Shown one piece after another: positions 57,209 through 64,000 of a stretch of 64,000 nt of DNA. The stretch lies in NCBI RefSeq assembly GCF_009068765.1, contig NZ_CP035534.1:1488001-1552000 (forward strand), given 5' to 3'. The notes under the pieces were generated by a model that saw only the letters and a program-made list of their open reading frames with translations, was not told where the DNA came from and did not search any database. This DNA is from Sulfurimonas hydrogeniphila (GTDB taxonomy: Bacteria; Campylobacterota; Campylobacteria; Campylobacterales; Sulfurimonadaceae). Each line of letters starts with the position of its first letter. The stretch's first letter is position 1. A program made the position numbers and the translations under genes.

Positions 57209-57718
57209 TTACTCATATTTACTAAAAACCCGCTCATCTGTGAGTCCGGCTTTGAGAGGGTTATTTTTTATGTAATTATAAACTTTTACATAATGTTCTT
57301 CATCTCTTATAAGTTTGTCATAATACCCGTCTGCCCAAAATTTTCCTGATTTTTGCAAAAGTCTATTGAGTTCAACCGCACTTTTACCTTTGATATATTG
57401 CATAATTTTACCTAAATCCTCATTTTGCTTGAATAACAAATGAATATGATTTGGCATAACTGCCATCATTTCCACATCATAAAGTTTTTCGTCTTCTTCT
57501 AAAATAACATCTACAAAGACATCAATAGCTTCATCAAACAGATAGGCACCATTTTTTGACATGTCCAAATAACTGTCTATTTGAAACTGTTTTATATGTT
57601 CTTTTTCATCATTTGCCAGAATTTTTTGTACATAAGCATCTACGCTGTCTTGTGTACGAAATGTTATAAATTGGTAATGTTCTTTCAGACTGATATGATG
57701 CAGTTTTGTGTGGTTCAT
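57209..57718 (-). CDS. REP-associated tyrosine transposase (RAYT, TnpA-REP)
   Basis: This 169-aa Y1-type HUH enzyme has the metal-binding H91-I-H93 in AVMPNHIHLLF and the probable nucleophile Y149 in VYNYIKNNPLKAGL; KFWADGYYDKLIRDE precedes it. RAYTs cut and join single-stranded REP hairpins in known systems. Here REP doublets flank the gene on both sides within 5-80 bp, and the same arms are spread over the window. It interrupts the lsr-like gene set. The frame is intact, so the system may be active. Confidence 0.93.
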   Translation of the reverse strand: MNHTKLHHISLKEHYQFITFRTQDSVDAYVQKILANDEKEHIKQFQIDSYLDMSKNGAYLFDEAIDVFVDVILEEDEKLYDVEMMAVMPNHIHLLFKQNEDLGKIMQYIKGKSAVELNRLLQKSGKFWADGYYDKLIRDEEHYVKVYNYIKNNPLKAGLTDERVFSKYE

Positions 57719-57758
57719 TTTTTATTGTAAAGCCCTCTTTAAATTTTTACTCAGTTTA

Positions 57759-57887
57759 GCCCGCACTGAAGTACGGGTTCCGAAATTTCCCGGAATCGGT
57801 ACTTTAGTGCCGACTGCTGTTACTTTCTTGCCACTCTCGCCCGCACTGAAGTACGGGTTCCGGGATAAATTACACTTTCGTGCCGCC
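57759..57887. repeat. Two REP doublets at the 5' side of the RAYT gene
   Basis: Unit one (57759-57814) is complete with a 10-nt spacer. Unit two (57839-57887) has an intact left arm but a worn right arm (ACTTTCGTGCCGCC). The linker TTACTTTCTTGCCACTCTC joins them. The unit ends just before the aldolase stop. Confidence 0.9.
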
Positions 57888-57891
57888 TTTG

Positions 57892-59067
57892 TTACTTTTT
57901 CAGTTTCGCCTGTTCCAGTTCCCAGTACTCCATCGCAAAGCTCTCTTTTTCACTGATGCTTTGGTAGCCGCCTAATTTGTCTGAGCGCAATACTGCCAAC
58001 ATGGTATGGTTTACTATATCATTGATAATTGCCGCTTCTTTTCTGTTTTTTCCAAAAGAGATGACTGCGAGATTTTTTATAATCATATAATTGGGGGCAG
58101 GATTCAGCATCACCTCATCAGTGGCATATTTTTCAAAATAGGTTTTATACTCTTGCATATATTTTTCTACTGCTGCTTCCAAATTTGTATCTTCCATCAC
58201 AAGCGGTACTCTTTTTGTGCGTATGATATGCTCAGGAGTCAAGACACCGCGTGATGCAAACTCTTTTAAATTCGGCTGTGACGCATAATATGCTGCCAAA
58301 GGCGACTGATTGATATTGATAGAGACTTCATAGCCTTTCGCGGCAGAAAGTACCTTTGTTATTTTTCCGATATCACAGTCACTGTGGACATAATTATGTT
58401 CAATATGCACAACAGCCTGTTCGTCCAAAAAATTTTCTGCTTTTGTGACGGCTTCTATCATTTTGTCATAAGATTTTTTGGCATCATTGTCGAAAGTAAA
58501 AATCCCGTGATGATGCAAAATGATGCCGTCTATACTCTCCCAGTCCAAATCTTTTGTCATTTTATAAATTGTATGTGCCAGTTCAAAGCCCGGCATAATA
58601 TAATCAACAATTAAAAAATTTGGAAAAAGCTTGACAATATGCTCATCCCCGTTCACTGAATTTGAAATCGTTACAATAGCATCCGCATGGGTATGGTCCA
58701 CAAATTTGTAGGGAATCAGCGCATGCAGTATCGCTTCCACCGAAGGATTCGGCGCAGATTTATCCGTCATCGCCTCTCGTTGCAGGTGTACCATTTCACT
58801 GTCACTCAAATGCTCACGTTTTGCCATTTCTAAAAGTACATCCAGTTTCACAGGTGCAAAACCTTCTGCTTCTATGCTTGCCAAGTCCCAGCCACTTCCC
58901 TTTACATGTAAGACATCTTCGCCGTTTATTTTGCTTTTGAGTGAGGTATTGCCGCCTCCGTGCAGTACCAGTTCATCATTTTGTCCCAACAGGTTTGAGC
59001 TGTATACCCTCAAATCCAAATCACTTTTACATGCAGCCGCTTTTTTTTCATTCCATAAATTGTCCAT
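57892..59067 (-). CDS. Class II aldolase/adducin family protein (RhaD N-terminal-like)
   Basis: This 391-aa protein has LVLHGGGNTSLKSKING (substrate-phosphate loop), VDHTHADAIVTISNSV (two zinc histidines), and ILHHHGIFTFDNDA (third and fourth). It matches the aldolase domain of long rhamnulose-phosphate aldolase/dehydrogenase proteins but lacks the dehydrogenase half. It starts 3 bp after the LsrG-like gene. Between lsrG-like and lsrK it may cleave a phosphorylated DPD or 5-deoxy-pentose product. This is inferred. Confidence 0.87.
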   Translation of the reverse strand: MDNLWNEKKAAACKSDLDLRVYSSNLLGQNDELVLHGGGNTSLKSKINGEDVLHVKGSGWDLASIEAEGFAPVKLDVLLEMAKREHLSDSEMVHLQREAMTDKSAPNPSVEAILHALIPYKFVDHTHADAIVTISNSVNGDEHIVKLFPNFLIVDYIMPGFELAHTIYKMTKDLDWESIDGIILHHHGIFTFDNDAKKSYDKMIEAVTKAENFLDEQAVVHIEHNYVHSDCDIGKITKVLSAAKGYEVSININQSPLAAYYASQPNLKEFASRGVLTPEHIIRTKRVPLVMEDTNLEAAVEKYMQEYKTYFEKYATDEVMLNPAPNYMIIKNLAVISFGKNRKEAAIINDIVNHTMLAVLRSDKLGGYQSISEKESFAMEYWELEQAKLKK

Positions 59068-59070
59068 GAT

Positions 59071-59358
59071 TTAGCCCAACACTTCTAATTCATCTGTGTA
59101 TTTGTCTTCACAGTATGGCTCGTATGAAGATTTATATACTTTATAATGGGCAGAGGCTTTATGCCCGTTCAGTGCAGCTTCATTTTCCCAGGTCTCAACT
59201 GCCATAAATCTTTTTTTATCGTTTTTGTATTGAAATATTTCATAAAAAATACAGCCTTTTTCTGCCTTGCTCGGTGCTACCATTGCAGACAGCAGTTCTT
59301 TCATTTTTTCTTCACAGCCCTCTTTTGCTATGAATGTTACGCTTTTTGTAATTGTCAT
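59071..59358 (-). CDS. LsrG-like antibiotic-biosynthesis-monooxygenase-domain protein
   Basis: This 95-aa ABM-fold protein has SVTFIAKEGCEEKMKELL, EKGCIFYEIFQYKNDKKRF, and WENEAALNGHKASAHYKVY, where the HxxxxHY element matches LsrG-type enzymes that isomerise phospho-AI-2. GGGAAAA precedes the ATG. It is first of the set lsrG-like, aldolase, (RAYT), lsrK. A generic quinol monooxygenase is the alternative. Confidence 0.75.
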   Translation of the reverse strand: MTITKSVTFIAKEGCEEKMKELLSAMVAPSKAEKGCIFYEIFQYKNDKKRFMAVETWENEAALNGHKASAHYKVYKSSYEPYCEDKYTDELEVLG

Positions 59359-59392
59359 TTTATTTTCCCTTTTTATTTTTACTGCCGCTCTC

Positions 59393-59460
59393 AGCCCACC
59401 CTAAAGGATGGGTTCCATTAAGTTAAGCGGCTTTTTCGGAACCCGTACTTCAGTGCGGGC
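59393..59460. repeat. REP composite with reversed arm types
   Basis: The left arm hairpin is CCCACCCTAAAGGATGGG, and the right arm (59438-59460) is GGAA then CCCGTACTTCAGTGCGGG. Spacer and right arm form an inverted copy of the block at 51.7 kb. The remaining gap to glnD holds a worn arm near 59480-59493 (GCCTAGATTCC) and no gene. Confidence 0.88.
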
Positions 59461-59620
59461 TTTGTGTCTTTCAAAACTAAGGCCTAGATTCCGAAAGAAT
59501 ATCGAACTTTTTTTCTTAACCTAACGGCATTGACCCTCCAAAAATAGGTTCCATTGTCGACTATTTTTGCTTTTTTAAATTTTAAAGATAAATTATAGCA
59601 AAAATTCAATATAATCAATT

Positions 59621-62134
59621 ATGAATTTACTTTTAGAAATAGAAAATGTATTAGAAAAAAAAGGCTCAGACTTTGAGCTGTCCAAACTTTTTAAACAATA
59701 CATAAAAGAGTATAAAGAATCGCTTCCCGAACTTTTTACAAAAAACCAGGGCAAAGACTTCCTTGTCCGCCACACAAAAAAACTCGACTCCATCATCGAA
59801 CTGATGTATAAAACTGTCCTGCGTCGAGCCTTTGGCAACTACCTGCCTATGCGCAGTTCCATACCCATAGCCATTATAGCCCTTGGAAGTTATGGCAGAG
59901 AACAGCTCTGTGTACACAGTGATATTGACCTGCTCATCGTTTACCAGGATGTTGAAGGGTACAACTCTGAACTCATTATCGAAAAACTGTTTTATCTTGC
60001 CCTTGATGCAGGGATGAAACTCGGACACAGAGTCCACGAGGTTGACGACCTCTTTAAAGCAAGCATACAGGATATAACCATTAAAACCTCTTTAATGGAA
60101 TCCAGGTTTATCACAGGATCTCCCTTTACCTGGCATGCAACGCAGAGAGAACTTGGCAGAATTCGTCTGCATGAACAAAAAGAGTTTCTCCTTGCCAAAA
60201 TAGAAGAAGCACAAAAAAGAAGAAAAAAATACCCGACCTCTATGCAACCAAACATAAAAGAGAGTGTTGGAGGCTTACGGGATGCCCACCTCATCTATTG
60301 GGTAGCCAAAACAATTTATGGCATTAACAGTATCAAAGAACTCAGCGGTACTGTTTTCAGTGATGAAGAGTACAAAGAATTCCGCATAGCCCTTGAACTC
60401 CTCTACAGAGTCAGAAGCGCCCTGCACCTCATAGCAAACAAACAAGAAGACAGACTGCTTCTTGAGTATATTCCTCAAGTGAGTAAACTATTAGGCTTCA
60501 AAGACCAAAAAAAACTTGCCGGTAAAGTTTTGGAAGCCGGATGGCGTATCAATAACTTCACACAGATTTTTGTAAAAAAAATGGTACGTCCCTATATCTA
60601 TGATGCCAAACATATAGCATCTTTCAAACGAAACAGGCTCAAAAAAGGTTTTTATCAGTACAATGCAAGGCTTTATGCTTCCTTCAAGCTGCCTCAGCAA
60701 AAAATTTCAGATTTACTGCAACTGCTTCTTGACCTAGAAGACAAAGACTACCGTTTTGATGCCGGTTTTTTGCATCAGTTTACTGTTGCAAAAGTTTCCC
60801 ATCCACTGAGTGAAAAAACCTATTTTCTCATAAAAAAGCTCTTTACAAAAGCCCATATAGCTTCCTTTTTAAAACTTTTTTATGATGCGGGAATCCTTCC
60901 AAAAATTTTTCCGAATTTTCGAAAAGTCATGCATCTGCCACAGTTTGACGGCTACCATCACTACCCTGTTGATATTCATTCCATCAAATGTGTCCAAGCC
61001 CTGGAAAACATTACAGAGCCTTTTTTGCAAAATCTTTTTAATACACTGAGCGAAGAAGAAAAACTGATTCTCAAAATTGTCGTATTTTTCCATGACAGCG
61101 GCAAGGGAAGAAGGCAGGATCACAGTGAAGTCGGCGCAAAACTTGTTGTGCAGTTTGCAAAACATATCCATTTGAATGAAGAGCAGACAAAAAGAGCAGT
61201 CACTCTTGTTCGGCAGCATATTCTTATGAGCAGTGTAGCCTTCAAAGAAAACATACACAATGAAAAAACACTCTATAAATTTATGTCAAAAGTGGGCGAT
61301 GCCAAAAACCTTCAACTGCTTTACATCCTCACCTATGCCGATATCAGCGGTGTCGGCGGAGATATCTACAACGCTTTTAATGCAAAACTTTTACATGATT
61401 TGTATTTAAGTGCTCTTGAGATTGCCCAAAACACTGGAAGAATTACCGATGCAAAAAAAAGACTGCTCATAGAAGCAAGAGTCAGAAATCTTGACGAGTT
61501 TAAAGAACTGCCGAGTCTGTTGCAGAAAAAAGTTTTAACAATAGAATCCAATCTTTTTTTCTTTAAACATGCACCCCAGGACATTATCAGTATTGCCAAA
61601 ATTGCAAAAGAGACAAAAGAGTACAGTTTTCGAGTCAAAAACATCAACTCTTTGAGTATAGAAATTTATCGTCGTATCCCTTTAAATATCGGTTATCTTC
61701 TAGCTACCCTGGCACATCTCAATGTTGCTTCGATGGAGATTTTCACTCTCTTTGACGGCATTAAATATTTTAAAATCGAGTTTATACAAAATGTAGACTC
61801 TAATGTACTCGTTGAAATTCAAGACACCATTGACAATGCTTTTGACATGAGTAAAGAGGTCAAACTCAAAAAAATTCACATTAAAAGAGAAGAGATTGCA
61901 ATTGACTGTGAACACTCAATGACGCATGCCGAACTGACAATTCATACGGCAAACCAGATAGGGCTTTTGGCCTATGTCATGCACAAGTTTGAAGAGCTGC
62001 ATATCAATATCATCACAGCAAAAATCCACTCAAGCAAATACAAAGTCCGAGACAGTTTTTTAATGGAAAAACAAAACAATATATGTAATAATGTTGAAAA
62101 AATCTATGAATTATTATCAGAAAATACAAAATAA
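59621..62134 (+). CDS. glnD: PII uridylyltransferase / uridylyl-removing enzyme
   Basis: GlnD senses glutamine and modifies PII. The 837-aa protein has the nucleotidyltransferase motif ALGSYGREQLCVHSDIDLLI (about residues 88-107), a helical linker with SVGGLRDAHLIYWVAK, and the HD domain VVFFHDSGKGRRQDHSEVG near residue 487. C-terminal ACT domains follow, the last with LTIHTANQIGLLAYVMHKF. It opens the plus-strand block with glmS. Both genes are housekeeping. Confidence 0.95.
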   Translation: MNLLLEIENVLEKKGSDFELSKLFKQYIKEYKESLPELFTKNQGKDFLVRHTKKLDSIIELMYKTVLRRAFGNYLPMRSSIPIAIIALGSYGREQLCVHSDIDLLIVYQDVEGYNSELIIEKLFYLALDAGMKLGHRVHEVDDLFKASIQDITIKTSLMESRFITGSPFTWHATQRELGRIRLHEQKEFLLAKIEEAQKRRKKYPTSMQPNIKESVGGLRDAHLIYWVAKTIYGINSIKELSGTVFSDEEYKEFRIALELLYRVRSALHLIANKQEDRLLLEYIPQVSKLLGFKDQKKLAGKVLEAGWRINNFTQIFVKKMVRPYIYDAKHIASFKRNRLKKGFYQYNARLYASFKLPQQKISDLLQLLLDLEDKDYRFDAGFLHQFTVAKVSHPLSEKTYFLIKKLFTKAHIASFLKLFYDAGILPKIFPNFRKVMHLPQFDGYHHYPVDIHSIKCVQALENITEPFLQNLFNTLSEEEKLILKIVVFFHDSGKGRRQDHSEVGAKLVVQFAKHIHLNEEQTKRAVTLVRQHILMSSVAFKENIHNEKTLYKFMSKVGDAKNLQLLYILTYADISGVGGDIYNAFNAKLLHDLYLSALEIAQNTGRITDAKKRLLIEARVRNLDEFKELPSLLQKKVLTIESNLFFFKHAPQDIISIAKIAKETKEYSFRVKNINSLSIEIYRRIPLNIGYLLATLAHLNVASMEIFTLFDGIKYFKIEFIQNVDSNVLVEIQDTIDNAFDMSKEVKLKKIHIKREEIAIDCEHSMTHAELTIHTANQIGLLAYVMHKFEELHINIITAKIHSSKYKVRDSFLMEKQNNICNNVEKIYELLSENTK

Positions 62135-62143
62135 AGGGTCTGC

Positions 62144-63957
62144 ATGTGCGGAATTGTCGGATATATAGGAAACAAAAATACAAAAGAAATTTTATTAAAC
62201 GGCCTCAAAGAGCTGGAATACAGAGGTTATGATTCTGCCGGCATTGCAGTGTTGAGTAATGGAGAATTTTCCAATTTCAAATCCGTAGGCAAACTTGTCA
62301 ACCTTGAAGAAAAAACAAAAGATTTTGTGACCGACAAATTTGCAGTCGGTATCGGACATACCCGCTGGGCAACACACGGCAAACCAACAGAACTCAACGC
62401 CCATCCCCATACCGGAATACACTCTTATGTCGTGCATAACGGCATTATAGAAAACTATGCGGAGTTAAAAAAAGAACTCCTCAAAGAAGGTAGCATTTTT
62501 TTAAGCCAGACAGATACCGAAGTGATTGTACATCAATTTGAAAAAAACCTGAAAAATACCAAAAATGCTTTTGAAGCCTTTGAAAAAACAATTTTTGAAC
62601 TCAAAGGGGCTTATGCAATTCTTTTAGTCACGAAAGAAGAAAAAAATAAAATATTTTTCGCAAAAAACGGTTCTCCCATGCTTGTAGGCATCAACGAAGC
62701 AAATGAAAAATATTTTGCATCCTCGGACACACCGCTTATCGGACAGTGTGGTAAAGTCAATTACTTTGAAGACGGTGATTACGGCTATGCGACACCTGAT
62801 GAGCTTGTTATTTTTGACAAGAACCGTGAAAAAAAAGAACCTCATTTCATACAGCTTACAAACAACAAACTCTCCGCACAAAAAGAGGGATACCGTTTTT
62901 TTATGGAAAAGGAGATATATGAACAGAGTTCTGTTGTTGCCGATACGCTTTTAGGACGTTTGAGTGATAATGCAATCATTTTTGATGAACTGGGAAAGGA
63001 TTTTTTCGAAGGTATCAACGAGATAAAACTATGTGCCTGCGGTACTTCGTACCATTCGGCCCTGACAGCCTCTTACCTGTTTGAACGCTATGCAAAAATA
63101 AAAACTTCTGTTGAAGTTGCTTCAGAGTTTCGCTACCGTTCACCTCTCATGAATGAAGATACACTCTTTGTTGTTATATCACAAAGCGGTGAGACTGCAG
63201 ATACACTTGAGACACTCAAAATGGCCAAAAAAGCAGGATTAAAAACGCTTGTTATATGTAATGTTGACAACTCTTCCATGGTCCGCATTGCCGACAAAAC
63301 GATACTCACGCGGGCAGGCATTGAAAAAGGAGTGGCTTCAACAAAAGCCTTTGCAACTCAGGTCACGGTTTTTTGGATGCTTGCTTTACATGTAGCACAA
63401 AGCAAAAAAACACTCACCAAAGCTGCAATGGCACAACATATACACCATCTGCGCAGCATTCCTGCAAGTGTAAAGGTCAGTGATACCCTGCATGAACGCA
63501 TCAAACGGTTGTCAAAACGCTACTTGCACGGACACGGTTTTTTCTTTATCGGCAGGGATGTCTTTTTTCCATTGGCCCTTGAGGGTGCTTTAAAACTCAA
63601 AGAGATCTCTTATCTCCATGCCGAAGGGTATCCAAGCGGAGAGATGAAGCACGGACCTATTGCTCTGGCCGATCCGGAACTCTTCACCATTGCCCTGCTG
63701 CCGCAGCATATGCTTTATGAAAAATCAAAAAGCAATGCTGAGGAGCTGAGTGCAAGAGATTCTACTATCTGTGCCATCAGTCCTTTGGAATTTGACAAGG
63801 CGGATGACTTCATCCAGACAAAAAACATGAACACTATATGCTGGAGTTTTTTGAAATGATGGTTGTTTTACAACTCTTATCCTTAGAAATTTCGATTCGT
63901 CTTGGAAATGATGTTGATATGCCAAGAAACCTTGCAAAAAGTGTTACGGTAGAATAG
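62144..63957 (+). CDS. glmS: Glutamine-fructose-6-phosphate aminotransferase (3' frameshift)
   Basis: GlmS makes glucosamine-6-P for cell wall and glycans. The N-terminal nucleophile Cys2 is in [12 protein letters not shown] domains include [15 protein letters not shown] and [13 protein letters not shown], and [15 protein letters not shown] is near the C-terminus. The frame ends early at 63859. In the next frame, [20 protein letters not shown] continues to the family terminus [11 protein letters not shown] with its stop at 63955-63957. One A missing from the A6 run at 63820-63825 explains it. Repaired length is 604 aa. A sequencing error is likely because the gene should be needed. Confidence 0.93.
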
Positions 63958-63960
63958 ATA

Positions 63961-64000
63961 TTTCTTGAAATCGGTACTTTCTCTGCCTGCAAGCCCGCAC
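63961..64000. repeat. REP copies at the right edge, cut by the window end
   Basis: A worn right arm (GAAATCGGTACTTTCTCTGCC) is followed by the start of a left arm, AGCCCGCAC, which runs off the window. Confidence 0.7.

Overview
The window comes from a Campylobacterota (Epsilonproteobacteria) chromosome, most like the Sulfurimonas/Sulfuricurvum group. This is inferred from the pheS-pheT-aroA-ispH-rpsA gene string, a PglB-type N-oligosaccharyltransferase beside a PglF dehydratase, a short Pgi, futalosine-pathway menaquinone genes and a low-GC sequence. Almost every gene is on the minus strand.

Layout: (1) 1-13.1 kb is core metabolism: rpsA (partial), ispH, aroA, pheT and pheS (4-bp overlaps), a HIT protein, an OsmC protein, argH, a small cytochrome c-like protein, a UbiD-family decarboxylase, pgi and galU. 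(2) 13.3-18.6 kb holds pglB, tRNA-Asn, pglF and a frameshifted WecA/MraY-family phosphoglycosyl transferase, the first glycan-assembly block. (3) 18.5-34.9 kb is a surface-polysaccharide operon: periplasmic DNA ligase, epimerases/reductases, glycosyltransferases, CDP-glucose branch (rfbF, rfbG, cupin epimerase, reductase), HAD, cyclase, dehydrogenase, methyltransferase, acetyltransferase, a HEPN/MNT toxin-antitoxin pair and a KdsB-like cytidylyltransferase. (4) 35-36.6 kb is an IS110-family element with a structured non-coding leader. (5) 36.7-49.4 kb is a pseudaminic-acid-type nonulosonate operon (pseB, pseC, aldo/keto reductase, SpsF-like, class III aminotransferase, pseG, formyltransferase, PIG-L deacetylase, pseH, pseI, a flippase and an aldolase). 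(6) 49.5-59.6 kb is a patchwork: MarR-type regulator, ComEA-like protein, Uma2 nuclease plus a decayed copy, tRNA-Phe, a glycosyltransferase, an IS4-family element, mqnE, and an AI-2-processing-like set (lsrG-like, class II aldolase, lsrK) split by a REP-associated (RAYT) transposase. (7) 59.6-64 kb holds glnD and glmS.

The most striking feature is a family of palindromic repeats (REPs). Each arm is a GGAA foot followed by an 18-nt hairpin, and arms are usually paired head-to-head. They fill intergenic gaps at 11.3-17.7 kb and 50-64 kb, flank a RAYT on both sides, are cut by an IS4-family element, and are absent from the polysaccharide block. Copies lie in frame inside two core enzymes. In pgi a repeat-derived 51-bp unit has expanded into 17-residue peptide repeats, and in galU a 48-bp unit gives 16-residue repeats.

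At least five genes (the WecA-like gene, an epimerase, a HEPN gene, the cytochrome-like gene and glmS) are broken by one missing base in a short homopolymer. glmS should be needed for growth, so many of these are probably sequencing errors. They are annotated here as single frameshifted genes.
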